A DNA stretch of 64,000 nucleotides from Cloacibacterium sp047601505 (GTDB lineage: Bacteria; Bacteroidota; Bacteroidia; Flavobacteriales; Weeksellaceae), in assembly GCF_047601505.1 (NCBI RefSeq), contig NZ_JASGJD010000001.1, positions 868,001 through 932,000 on the forward strand, given 5' to 3'. Shown one piece after another: positions 42,087 through 50,762 of this stretch; the first letter of the stretch is position 1; every line of letters starts with the position of its first letter. Made by a program: the position numbers and the translations under genes. The notes below the pieces were generated by a model. The model searched no databases. It worked only from the letters and a program-made list of their open reading frames with translations, and was not told the origin of the DNA.

Positions 42087-43394
42087 TTCTAAGTATTTGT
42101 TAATTACTTCTATGTTTAGATTTTCAGGAAGTGTGTAAATAGAATAAATTCCGTGCTTCCTAAGCTCTTGAATAATAAGTTTTTTCTCTATTTCAAACTT
42201 CTCGGCAATAATCTCGTCGTACACTTCTTGCATATTATAAGGATTTTTACCGATAAGTTCTGCTACTTCAGAATTTTTAAAGAAAACAATCACCAACAAA
42301 TGATTTTTTGCAATTCCTCTCAAATATTTCATTTGACGATTTACAGCATCCAAACTCTCAAAATTGGTGAAAAGTAAAATTAAACTTCTTTGATTGATAC
42401 TGAATTTCACATCCTGATACAATCTGCTGAAATCGCTTTCGTAGAAATTGGTATTGATGTTGTAAAGCGCATCAGCAATTTTTTTAAGTTGTCCACTTTT
42501 GTTATCCGCAGGAACTTTATTTTCAGTTTTTTTAGAAAAAGTCATCATTCCGGCTCTATCAGATTTTTTCAGAATAATATGACTTAGCGCCATGGCAGCG
42601 TTAATAGAATAATCTAGCAAACTCAATCCTTTAAAAGGCATTTGCATCGTTCTACCTTTGTCAATTAACAAGAAAATTCTTTGAGATTTTTCTTCCTGAT
42701 ATTGGTTTACCATCAATTGATTTCGCTTAGAAGTCGCCTTCCAATTAATCGTTCTTATGTCATCACCAGGAACGTATTCTTTAATTTGTTCAAATTCCAT
42801 GGTGTGTCCCAATCTTCGGATTTTCTTAATTCCTCCCATCATAAATTCATTATTCAGCGCCATCAATTCATATTTTCTTAAATGAAGAAACGAAGGATAG
42901 CAAGCTAAATGTGTATCTTTTTGAAAGGCGAATTTTCTAGAAACCAAGCCAATTGGAGAAATCGCAAAAACATTAAGTGCGCCAAAATTATATTCTCCTC
43001 GTTCTTTTGGTTCTAAATGATATTGAAAGGAAATATTTTTTTTAGATTCAATAGATTTTTCAATTAAAAAATCACGCTTTTGAAACTGAAAAGGAATTTC
43101 GTCTATAATTTTAGTTTTAACGTTAAAGCCATAAAGATTTTTAATATCAATTTTAACAAAATTTTCGTCACCGTTTGAGAATTTTTCGGGCAAAATTCTC
43201 TGCGTTTTTATAGGTTCTTTTGTAATGAAAAGTAAAAGTATATCTACAAAAATGAGTAACAGTAAAACCATTAACATTCCGAAAGCTAAATTCATCAGAA
43301 TTGGAAAAAAGAATGCTAAAATATATACAATTGCTACTGCAAATGCGCTATAAAAAACACTGTTGTTAAGATATAAATTTCTAAAAAGTCTCAT
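42063..43394 (-). CDS. DUF58 domain-containing protein
   Basis: This 443-residue protein has two N-terminal hydrophobic helices (about 12-32 and 36-56), a beta-rich middle part and the DUF58 core at about 205-250 (RRLGHTMEFEQIKEYVPGDDIRTINWKATSKRNQLMVNQ). A VWA-like region follows (LLIDKGRTMQMPFKGLSLLDYSINAAMALS). DUF58 proteins are the usual partners of MoxR ATPases. The window's MoxR gene (4608-5633) is 36 kb away, so this gene is separated from its expected operon. Confidence 0.9.
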   Translation of the reverse strand: MRLFRNLYLNNSVFYSAFAVAIVYILAFFFPILMNLAFGMLMVLLLLIFVDILLLFITKEPIKTQRILPEKFSNGDENFVKIDIKNLYGFNVKTKIIDEIPFQFQKRDFLIEKSIESKKNISFQYHLEPKERGEYNFGALNVFAISPIGLVSRKFAFQKDTHLACYPSFLHLRKYELMALNNEFMMGGIKKIRRLGHTMEFEQIKEYVPGDDIRTINWKATSKRNQLMVNQYQEEKSQRIFLLIDKGRTMQMPFKGLSLLDYSINAAMALSHIILKKSDRAGMMTFSKKTENKVPADNKSGQLKKIADALYNINTNFYESDFSRLYQDVKFSINQRSLILLFTNFESLDAVNRQMKYLRGIAKNHLLVIVFFKNSEVAELIGKNPYNMQEVYDEIIAEKFEIEKKLIIQELRKHGIYSIYTLPENLNIEVINKYLEIKARGIL

Positions 43395-43404
43395 TTTCTG
43401 GAGA

Positions 43405-44664
43405 TTAAGATTTCAACAATTGGAAACCAATACTGCAATTTAAACAATTTTTCTCAGAACAAAAATGTTTGTGCTGAAAAAGAAATGCTTGTGTTTCTAA
43501 TGCAGAATTTAATTTTAAACCTAATTTTTTCCATTGAGAAATAATGGAATTTTTTTCGGGCTTCAAATTTTTATAAAAATCTAAAATATGTTCTGTCTTT
43601 TCTGAATTTAGATGTTTGAAATAAGTGTAAACTACTGGCAAAACGGCATTGATGAGAAGAATCTCTACAAAATCATCAGAAAGGAATTTCTCTATTTTTT
43701 CTTCAGAACTTTTCTCAAAAGTATAATGATTTTCCCAAAATTCTGAGGTTTTTACATCTTTGAAAAAAGATTTTAAGTCTTGAATGTTTTTAGCATTTAA
43801 GATTTTGGAAAATAAATTCGGTTGAAGATGATATAAATTTGCCAATTGCGAAAGTCTAATTGTTGGAAAAGACGGCGGCATTAAGCGTAAAAATTTCGCA
43901 GGAAAAACTTCATCAGAAATTTTAAATTTTGTCTTTATAAAATTGAATTCGGTAATCCATTTTTTATTGAATTCCGTTTCTTTTTCAAGCAAATTTCCTT
44001 TCCCAAAGAGTAAACTTTCTAGTTGAAACTGATTTTGAGAAATCTTTTGAATGACTTTGAAATCAATATTTTCGGCGATATTTTGATAGATTTCTGCGTT
44101 TACTTTCAAGCCAAAACTATATGCTAATTTTTGAAACAAAACGGCTTCGTAATTGTTCTTAGATTGAAGTAAAAGCTTCTCAATTTCTATAGATTTTTCA
44201 TCTAGTTTTCTAAGTAAATTTTCTTCCGAAAAAAGCAACGGAATTTTCTTCGGTTCAAAGAGATTCTCACAAGGAATAAATTCAAAATGATTTTCTAGAG
44301 ATTGATATTTTTTTAGAATTTGCTCATCAATATAATTTTTCAATTCTAAAGTTGGTATTCCTGCATTTTTTAGTTCCAAAACATCTGTGTCATTAAAATA
44401 AACCACGTGCAGAATTACAGATTGGTAGTCTTTTTGAGAATCGTGTCGATGGAAATACCAATCGGAAGATTTAACATGAATTTCTATGTTTCCTGCTAAA
44501 ATTACATCTTTAATTTTAATTTTTGCGAAAGAAAAATCTGGCCCAGCATTGCTGTTGAACTTCCCAAAATCTAAAATTTCTAAAGGATTTCCTTCAGAAT
44601 CTTTAAAATCAATCTTCGAAAAAATTTTATATTTCCACAGATATTGAAGCAGATTTTCGTTCAT
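43405..44664 (-). CDS. DUF2851 family protein
   Basis: This 419-residue protein has LEILDFGKFNSNAGPDFSFAKIKI and GNIEIHVKSSDWYFHRHDSQKDYQSVILHVVY at about residues 27-91, the recognised DUF2851 blocks. MPPSFPTIRLSQLANL lies further on, and the C-terminal HFCSEKNCLNCSIGF could bind a metal. The family is specific to Bacteroidota and of unknown function. It starts 79 bases after the bshA stop and ends 10 bases before the DUF58 start, so these are likely one transcript. Confidence 0.9.
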   Translation of the reverse strand: MNENLLQYLWKYKIFSKIDFKDSEGNPLEILDFGKFNSNAGPDFSFAKIKIKDVILAGNIEIHVKSSDWYFHRHDSQKDYQSVILHVVYFNDTDVLELKNAGIPTLELKNYIDEQILKKYQSLENHFEFIPCENLFEPKKIPLLFSEENLLRKLDEKSIEIEKLLLQSKNNYEAVLFQKLAYSFGLKVNAEIYQNIAENIDFKVIQKISQNQFQLESLLFGKGNLLEKETEFNKKWITEFNFIKTKFKISDEVFPAKFLRLMPPSFPTIRLSQLANLYHLQPNLFSKILNAKNIQDLKSFFKDVKTSEFWENHYTFEKSSEEKIEKFLSDDFVEILLINAVLPVVYTYFKHLNSEKTEHILDFYKNLKPEKNSIISQWKKLGLKLNSALETQAFLFQHKHFCSEKNCLNCSIGFQLLKS

Positions 44665-44726
44665 GGTTTTTTGTTTTTAATGAAAAGTAAATTTAATTAT
44701 TTTTTATTAAAAACAATCTATGAAAC

Positions 44727-44745
44727 CATTGCGTGAAAAAAAATC
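44727..44745. repeat. Second copy of the 19-base CATTGCGTGA8TC word
   Basis: This is identical over 19 bases to 8458-8476. It overlaps the stop of bshA by two bases and otherwise lies in the bshA-DUF2851 gap. Confidence 0.7.
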
Positions 44746-45883
44746 AACTCATTGCATGAAATTTTTCTAAAGTTTCTTCGTACATTTTTTCGTAAATCGG
44801 CAAAATATTTACCAAATCGAATTCTATTGCTCTTGCCTTTGCTTTTTTCTTAATATCTGCTAAAAGTTTTTCGTCTGAAAGTAATTTTATAGCATAACTT
44901 GCCATTGCTTCTACATTTCCTACTTCTGCCAAAAATCCGGTTTCGCCTTGTATGTTTACCTCCGGAATTCCGCCTGCGTTACTAGAAATTACAGGAGTTT
45001 CTGCTGCCATTGCTTCTAATGCTGCCAAACCGAAACTTTCTTGTTCGGAAGGTAATAAAAATACGTCTGCGAATTTTAGAACTTGATAAAGGTTATCTAC
45101 TTTCCCAAGAAGTTTTATTTTATTGATAAGATGCGGGTTTTCGTTGATGCATTCGTGTACCAATTCCACATCTGGTCCGTCTCCAAGAATTAATAATTTA
45201 GATTTTACAGATTTTTCTACTTTTTTGAAAATTTCTAAAACATCTTTCACTCTTTTTACAGGGCGAAGATTGGAAACGTGAATGAGAATTTTTTCGTCAT
45301 CATTTGCGAATTGATTTCTTTGGCAACTTTTTAAATCGTTGAATTCTGTATTGTCTATAAAATTGGTGATGACTTCAATTTCTTTGGTAATTTTGAAAAA
45401 TTTCAACGTATCTGCTTTCAAACTTTCTGAAACGGTAGTGATTTTATCAGAATGATTGATGGAAAATTCTACCGCATGTTTGTAACTTGGATGTTGACCA
45501 ACCAAAGTAATATCTGTTCCGTGAAGTGTTGTAACTAACGGAATATCAGTGTTTTCTTCTTTTAGCATTTGCTTCGCAAAAAAGGCAGCATAAGCGTAAG
45601 GAATAGCGTAATGAGCATGCAAAATATCCAATTTATACAATTTTACCACTTGATAAATGGTGGAAGAAAGCGCAATATCAAACGGTTGATGCTTAAACAA
45701 AGGATAGGTTTGTACATTTACTTTGTGGAAGAAAATGTTCGGGTTTGTCATATCTAACCTTGCTGGTAATTCTGAAGAAATAAAGTGAATTTCATAGCCT
45801 TTTTTGGCAAGAGACATTCCGAGTTCTGTGGCTACAATTCCGCTACCACCGTATGTTGGATAACAAAGGATTCCTATTTTCAT
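44744..45883 (-). CDS. bshA: N-acetyl-alpha-D-glucosaminyl L-malate synthase
   Basis: BshA is the first enzyme of bacillithiol biosynthesis and joins UDP-GlcNAc and malate. The 379-residue GT4 glycosyltransferase starts KIGILCYPTYGGSGIVATELGMSLAKKGYEIHFI, has HAHYAIPYAYAAFFAKQM with HGTDITLVGQHPSYKHAVEF at about 92-150, and the GT-B C-terminal PSEQESFGLAALEAMAAETPVISSNAGGIPEV. Bacillithiol protects against oxidants. The other bsh genes are not in the window. Confidence 0.95.
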   Translation of the reverse strand: MKIGILCYPTYGGSGIVATELGMSLAKKGYEIHFISSELPARLDMTNPNIFFHKVNVQTYPLFKHQPFDIALSSTIYQVVKLYKLDILHAHYAIPYAYAAFFAKQMLKEENTDIPLVTTLHGTDITLVGQHPSYKHAVEFSINHSDKITTVSESLKADTLKFFKITKEIEVITNFIDNTEFNDLKSCQRNQFANDDEKILIHVSNLRPVKRVKDVLEIFKKVEKSVKSKLLILGDGPDVELVHECINENPHLINKIKLLGKVDNLYQVLKFADVFLLPSEQESFGLAALEAMAAETPVISSNAGGIPEVNIQGETGFLAEVGNVEAMASYAIKLLSDEKLLADIKKKAKARAIEFDLVNILPIYEKMYEETLEKFHAMS

Positions 45884-45919
45884 ATTATTTTTTGAAACTA
45901 AATCGTTTCTAATTATTTA

Positions 45920-46828
45920 TTATTTTTTAATCCAATCTTCTAATTTTATTAATTCATAATGATAAGAATTTTTATCATTGTCAAGAATTAAGTGATTTAC
46001 AAAAATATTTTCATCTTTATCAATATAGAAACTAAAACCTTCTTGATTGTCAAAGTCAGAAGAAAAATAATGAGGCATATCTATTCTAAAATACTTTATA
46101 AAATAATAAGGATCATTCTCGGAAGGTTTTGAAATGATTTCAAAATTTACCTTACTACCTTCAGAAATATTTTTCTTATTAATTTCCTTTTCAAATTTAA
46201 AAATTTTGTTTAGAAGTGATAACTCATATATTGAATAATTAAATTGATAAGGGATAAAGCTTCCATCATTAATAATAAAATCTTTTTGATTGTTTGATCT
46301 TTTAATTGGAATTATTTCATTTCCATTAACGTCAATATAACCCCATGTTCCACCAACAATTGGAGGATGTTCTTCATCTTTTTTTCTATCAAAATAACAA
46401 CTATTACAATAAGATGAAAATCCCATATTAAATGGTGTAGAATAATCATATTTTGGGGAAATAACTACTTTTCCTTCTTTATCTGCAAATCCCACTTTAC
46501 CATTTTCATCTTTTATTCTTAAATAATTTTCTTTTATATAATCCGGTCCATTATCAAAATAATAAGGATAAAATAAAAACTTTCCCTGTCTATTTACAGC
46601 ATATTCTGGTTTGTTTTTAGGATGAATATAAAAAAAGTTTTCTTTAACCTCACTTTTATGAGAATTATTTTGTACAAGATATTTATATGTTTTAAAAGGT
46701 TTTATAATAAAATTATTATTCTCATCCCTAAAACTTATCGTTGAATCATTTTCAACATAATAGAAAACTTTTTTATTTTGTGAAAAAATAAATACAGGAA
46801 TAATTAAAATTAAAAAATATTTTATCAT
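45920..46828 (-). CDS. WG repeat-containing exported protein
   Basis: This 302-residue protein with a signal peptide (KYFLILIIPVFIFSQ) contains several WG-type repeats: KVFYYVENDSTISFRDENNNFIIKPF, ENGKVGFADKEGKVVISPKYDYSTPF and GGTWGYIDVNGNEIIPIKR. These form small beta sheets and are found in surface proteins of unknown function. Codon use is markedly AT-rich. It lies between bshA and the GH3 gene, and 12 bases separate it from the latter. Confidence 0.82.
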   Translation of the reverse strand: MIKYFLILIIPVFIFSQNKKVFYYVENDSTISFRDENNNFIIKPFKTYKYLVQNNSHKSEVKENFFYIHPKNKPEYAVNRQGKFLFYPYYFDNGPDYIKENYLRIKDENGKVGFADKEGKVVISPKYDYSTPFNMGFSSYCNSCYFDRKKDEEHPPIVGGTWGYIDVNGNEIIPIKRSNNQKDFIINDGSFIPYQFNYSIYELSLLNKIFKFEKEINKKNISEGSKVNFEIISKPSENDPYYFIKYFRIDMPHYFSSDFDNQEGFSFYIDKDENIFVNHLILDNDKNSYHYELIKLEDWIKK

Positions 46829-46840
46829 AGTTATTGGGCG

Positions 46841-48526
46841 TTATTTATCAATTCCGCTTCCTGCTTTCAAATTTTCATTCACAATTACAGGCAATTTTCC
46901 AGAAATTTTTGTTTTCCCTAAAAGTGCTTTTGCAGATGCTTTCAAAGATAAATCATTATTTTCATAACTTACCAAAACGGTAGAAATTGTAGAAATATCT
47001 ACATCTTTCAAAGCGTAAGGCGAACCAAAAACATCTAAAATTATATTTTGTTTTTTGCTTAATTCAGATAAAATATCTTTGCTTTCTTGAGAAATTTTAT
47101 AGGGCTTATAAGCCGTAGAATTGTCTTTGTGGAAACCTACAATTACTGTAGAATTTTCAGGAATTTGAGAAATTTCTTCTTTCGAAATAACATTAATGGT
47201 AGTTCCGAAATTTAAAACATCTACCAAAGTTTGAAACGGAGCTTCTTCTAATGGCAAATAATAATACGTTTGATTACAATTTAAAGGCAAAAGATTTTTT
47301 TCGTCTTTCAATAAAGTAATGGCATTGGCGTACAATTTTTCTGAAAGTTCTGCGTGAGAAGAGTTGTTCAAATCTTCGTTGATGTTTTCAGGATTTATAG
47401 GTTTCAAATCTTGAAGATTCAATAAAAATTTCGTTTTCAGTATTTTCTTTACACTTTCAGCCAATCTTTCTTCGGGAATTTCGCCTTTTTCAATGGCTTT
47501 CTTAATGAGAGCTTTCCCGTTAGGTACATCCTGAGAGAATAGCAAAAGGTCGTTTCCCGCTTTGAAGGCTTTCAAATCTAGTTCTCCAGCAGGAAATTTT
47601 TGAGCCACAGCATTCATATTTAGAGCATCAGTAATTACCAAACCTTTATAATTGTATTTATTTTTGAGTAAATTCGTAACAATATTGTAAGATAAAGTAG
47701 CCGGAATTCCTTTCTTTTTTTCCAGAGCAGGAACATATAGATGAGCTACCATTACACCGCCAATTTTTTTGTCCATCAAGGCTTTAAAAGGAGCGAGTTC
47801 TATAGAATCTAATCTTTCTAAATGATGAGAAACTATGGGTAAATCTAGATGAGAATCTTTGTCGGTATCGCCATGACCGGGAAAATGTTTCATAGAAGCC
47901 AAAACGCCATGGTCTTGTAAACCTTTTGCATACGCCAAGCCTTTGGCAATAACATTGTTAACATCAGAACCAAAACTTCTGTTGCCAATAATTGGATTTG
48001 TAGGATTGGTATTAACATCTACAACGGGTGCAAAATCCCAATAAATGCCCATTCTTTTGCAGTCTTTGGCAATTTTAGAAGTCATTTCGTAGATGAGGTT
48101 ATTGTTTTGAATAGCACCCAAAGTCATAGCCCATGGAAATTTGTGTGCTACAGGAAATCTCTGGAAAAGTCCCCATTCTCCGTCAATTCCAATCATCATT
48201 TTGATTTTTGATTTTTCTTGAAATTCGTTAAGAAGAGCAATGTGTTTTTCCACATCTTCTTGCATTAGAATTAATCCTCCAATTTTTTCGTTTTCTACAA
48301 GATTTCTAATTTTCTGAATTTCTTCTTCGCCACGATTGTTGTAAAGCGCAATAATGTAAAGCTGACCTATTTTTTCGTCTAAAGAAAGACTGTTGTACAG
48401 AGAATCTGCATATTTTTCTGCTTTTAGGTTGAGGTTTTCGTTGCCGTTTTTCGGGAAATATTGTGCCGAAATATTAGCGAAAATTAAAATAAATAAATAA
48501 GAAAATATATTTTTGATGAATTTCAT
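46841..48526 (-). CDS. Glycoside hydrolase family 3 (beta-N-acetylhexosaminidase-like)
   Basis: This 561-residue exported protein has a signal peptide (KFIKNIFSYLFILIFANISAQ) and a GH3 N-terminal TIM-barrel domain with the signature KHFPGHGDTDKDSHLDLP (about 215-232), which in NagZ-like enzymes includes the Asp-His catalytic dyad. GLVITDALNMNAVA gives the nucleophile Asp near residue 300. The C-terminal domain (about 390-561) resembles the GH3-C domain. ATG 48526 is favoured as start over an upstream ATG because it opens the signal peptide. It may act in peptidoglycan recycling. Confidence 0.9.
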   Translation of the reverse strand: MKFIKNIFSYLFILIFANISAQYFPKNGNENLNLKAEKYADSLYNSLSLDEKIGQLYIIALYNNRGEEEIQKIRNLVENEKIGGLILMQEDVEKHIALLNEFQEKSKIKMMIGIDGEWGLFQRFPVAHKFPWAMTLGAIQNNNLIYEMTSKIAKDCKRMGIYWDFAPVVDVNTNPTNPIIGNRSFGSDVNNVIAKGLAYAKGLQDHGVLASMKHFPGHGDTDKDSHLDLPIVSHHLERLDSIELAPFKALMDKKIGGVMVAHLYVPALEKKKGIPATLSYNIVTNLLKNKYNYKGLVITDALNMNAVAQKFPAGELDLKAFKAGNDLLLFSQDVPNGKALIKKAIEKGEIPEERLAESVKKILKTKFLLNLQDLKPINPENINEDLNNSSHAELSEKLYANAITLLKDEKNLLPLNCNQTYYYLPLEEAPFQTLVDVLNFGTTINVISKEEISQIPENSTVIVGFHKDNSTAYKPYKISQESKDILSELSKKQNIILDVFGSPYALKDVDISTISTVLVSYENNDLSLKASAKALLGKTKISGKLPVIVNENLKAGSGIDK

Positions 48527-48658
48527 ACAAATAATGTTATTCAACAAAAATACAAATATGTTTTTTGTGATTGCTAAGAAATATATTTTTTCTAAAATTT
48601 TTATAAAATAAAACGCTCTATTTTTATTATAAAACTTGGAAAACTCTATTTTAAAAAA

Positions 48659-49429
48659 TCATCTACGATTTCGTTTCAAAAAATCTACCATTTTAGGAAT
48701 TGAATTTTGCGGAAATTCGTGACCCGCATTTCTGTCTTCGATTACAATTTCTAAATTTTTAGGATTTTTGTAGTAAGTGATTTCGCCTTCTGTTTTGGAA
48801 TTATTTTCATCAGCATTTAAGAATTTTAAATATTGTTTAGAAGAAAATTTTTGAATTTTGTAAGGTACAATTTCATCATTTTCCCCAAAACTTATCCAAA
48901 CGGATTTTTGAGGAGCTGTTCTTAGCCAAACTCCACCAGGACCAGCAACTGTGATGAATGCTGCAAAATTTTCTCCTCGCATTTTCCATAAAACATTTAC
49001 AAATCTGGAACCGTTAGAATGACCAACTGCGTAGATTCTATCTAAATCAATGGTGCGATTTTGTTGAATTTGATGAAAAACTTCGTCGAAAAACTTTACA
49101 TCTCTATTTTCTAATTCGTCTGGATTCATTTGCCAACCGTTGTATTTTCCTTCTTTATCTACAATAGAATTGGTAACGCCTGGGATTCCTTGCATATAAA
49201 TGATGAGCGCTTCTGGAAATTCATCATAGAAATTCAATTTGTTACTTGCCCATTTTGCTGTGCCACCATGTCCGTGAAAAATAAAAACAACGGGAGTTTT
49301 TTCGCTCTTTATTTTAGGTTCATAAAAAATAGCTTTTCTTTCAATACCTTCAATGGTAAATTTTTTCTCTGTTTGAGAAAATGTTTTTAAGCTAAAAAGC
49401 AGAAGAAAAAGTAATAGTGAGTTTTTCAT
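48659..49429 (-). CDS. Alpha/beta hydrolase, PHB depolymerase/LpqC-like esterase
   Basis: This 256-residue secreted hydrolase has a signal peptide (NSLLLFLLLFSLKTFSQ), the oxyanion-hole strand VVFIFHGHGGTAKWAS, the nucleophile elbow YAVGHSNGSRFVNVLW and the catalytic acid region WISFGENDEIVPY, with the final His in RNAGHEFP. The family includes feruloyl esterases and poly-hydroxybutyrate depolymerases. Its natural ester is unknown. It is monocistronic; a divergent lipoprotein gene begins 104 bases away. Confidence 0.88.
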   Translation of the reverse strand: MKNSLLLFLLLFSLKTFSQTEKKFTIEGIERKAIFYEPKIKSEKTPVVFIFHGHGGTAKWASNKLNFYDEFPEALIIYMQGIPGVTNSIVDKEGKYNGWQMNPDELENRDVKFFDEVFHQIQQNRTIDLDRIYAVGHSNGSRFVNVLWKMRGENFAAFITVAGPGGVWLRTAPQKSVWISFGENDEIVPYKIQKFSSKQYLKFLNADENNSKTEGEITYYKNPKNLEIVIEDRNAGHEFPQNSIPKMVDFLKRNRR

Positions 49430-49483
49430 TTTTCCGAATTTGATATTTTGATGAAATTATTCTTGAAATGTTAAATATAATTT

Positions 49484-49499
49484 TTGGCACGTTAGTTGG
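49484..49499 (+). promoter_or_regulatory. Sigma-54-like site TTGGCAC-N5-TTGG
   Basis: TTGGCAC at 49484, then GTTAG, then TTGG, compared with the -24/-12 consensus TTGGCAC-N5-TTGC. The second GC is GG. It is placed about 35 bases before the lipoprotein ATG. The match is good but not complete. Confidence 0.4.
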
Positions 49500-49533
49500 A
49501 ATAGAGTAAACATAACTCAAAAATCTAAACATT

Positions 49534-50046
49534 ATGAAAAAATTTTTTACTCTAATGATTCTTGCCGTTTTAGGAGGATTATTTGTAATAAGCTGCGACA
49601 GAAATGACACAGTAGTAGATGGAACCGACAATGATACTTATCCTGTAATGAAAGATGTAACAGGAACTTTTACAAGTTCTGGTAATTATACACTTACACA
49701 GTCTATTAATATTGCAAATTCTGATGTGGTGTTGGTTTATAGAAATTATAATTCGAATAGCAGTTCTTCTGCAGTTTGGCAATTAATTCCTAAAACCTAT
49801 TATTTGAGCAATAATGGTGAACTAGATTACAATTTTATGTTTGATTCTGGTAGTGTAGAAATTTATACAGAAGCTAATTTTGATCAATCTACAATGACTA
49901 CAGCTGAGAAAAATACGTATCTTAATAATCAAACTTTTAGAATAGTATTGGTGCCAGCTTCTAGAGTTAACAGAACAGCAACAAAGGTTAATTATGAAGA
50001 TTATAATGCAGTGGTAAAATATTATAATCTAAAAGAACCTAAATAG
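49534..50046 (+). CDS. Uncharacterised lipoprotein
   Basis: This 170-residue lipoprotein has lipobox VISC (Cys21) after a hydrophobic helix. The mature part starts with a Thr/Asp-rich stretch (TVVDGTDNDTYP) and has a beta-rich domain: GTFTSSGNYTLTQSINIANSDVVLVYRNYNSNSSSSAVWQLIPKTYY. The N-terminal NDT-rich region probably links the lipid anchor to the domain. Similar small lipoproteins occur widely in Chryseobacterium-like genomes. A sigma-54-like promoter precedes it. Confidence 0.75.
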   Translation: MKKFFTLMILAVLGGLFVISCDRNDTVVDGTDNDTYPVMKDVTGTFTSSGNYTLTQSINIANSDVVLVYRNYNSNSSSSAVWQLIPKTYYLSNNGELDYNFMFDSGSVEIYTEANFDQSTMTTAEKNTYLNNQTFRIVLVPASRVNRTATKVNYEDYNAVVKYYNLKEPK

Positions 50047-50208
50047 AAGAATCCTTAAAAACTCTGTGTACTATAAGTTCCTAGCAAATGCAATTTTGTT
50101 GGGAATTTTTATTTATGAAATATAAGTTTCTATTTATGTAATTTTTTAGTTTTAAAATTATAAGTACTGATTAGTGCAGAGAAAATGTAAATTACAAAGA
50201 TAATTCTC

Positions 50209-50274
50209 CATCTTTTAGACTCATTAAGAGCGAAATTTTTTCATGAATGTTAAATTATTAATGAGTCAAAGATG
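50209..50274. repeat. 17-bp imperfect inverted repeat in an empty region
   Basis: CATCTTT plus GACTCATTAA on the left (with a 2-base bulge, TA) pairs with TTAATGAGTC plus AAAGATG on the right, around a 30-nt loop. It is isolated from genes and has no T run. Confidence 0.55.
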
Positions 50275-50724
50275 AGCAAATATTATTTTACAGGAAGGAG
50301 TTTCTAGTATCGGAGTTTATTCACATTAATTTTTTTATAAATATGATGTTGATATCATTAAATGAATTTGAACTAGTAGTATATACTACAGATTTATTGT
50401 TAAATGTAGAAAATTCTACAAGCGAGAAGTATTTCTGTAAAAATATTTGGAGAGGAATAGTAGAGTTGAATTTCCATCAAAGTAAAGTTTATGATGTGGT
50501 TAATGAAACAACGACCTGGCATTCTTCAATACTAAATCTGCAAACATTCGCACGATTGAATCTCTTTTATAGAATAGATTCTTATAATATTCTGCAGTAG
50601 AAATGAATGCTTCTGCTTTTTTTGTAAATGCAGAATGTTTATGTGAAATATTTTTTTTGAAAAAGGGAATGATCTTGTCGGCTATTATTAAGCAGGTAGA
50701 AAGCCGAAATTAATAGAGATATCA

Positions 50725-50758
50725 TAAAAAAACGCTCAAATTTTTGAGCGTTTTTTTG
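50725..50758. terminator. Terminator of the acpP-to-pyk operon
   Basis: ACGCTCAAA and TTTGAGCGT form a perfect 9-bp stem with A and T runs on either side, next to the pyk stop. Confidence 0.87.
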
Positions 50759-50762
50759 TTTT

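Larger units (their letters stand above)
50047..50762. other. 716-base region without a convincing gene
   Basis: After the lipoprotein there is a weak hairpin terminator at about 50077-50112, a 17-bp imperfect inverted repeat at 50209-50274 (listed separately), then an 85-codon frame at 50343-50600 whose translation I do not trust. A bidirectional terminator is found at 50725-50758. The rest is AT-rich and unexplained; it could be the remains of a decayed gene. Confidence 0.45.

Noticed and set aside
50343..50600. An 85-codon frame in the empty region
   Set aside because: I see no signal peptide, domain or convincing homology. Kept only as a possibility in the description of the gap.
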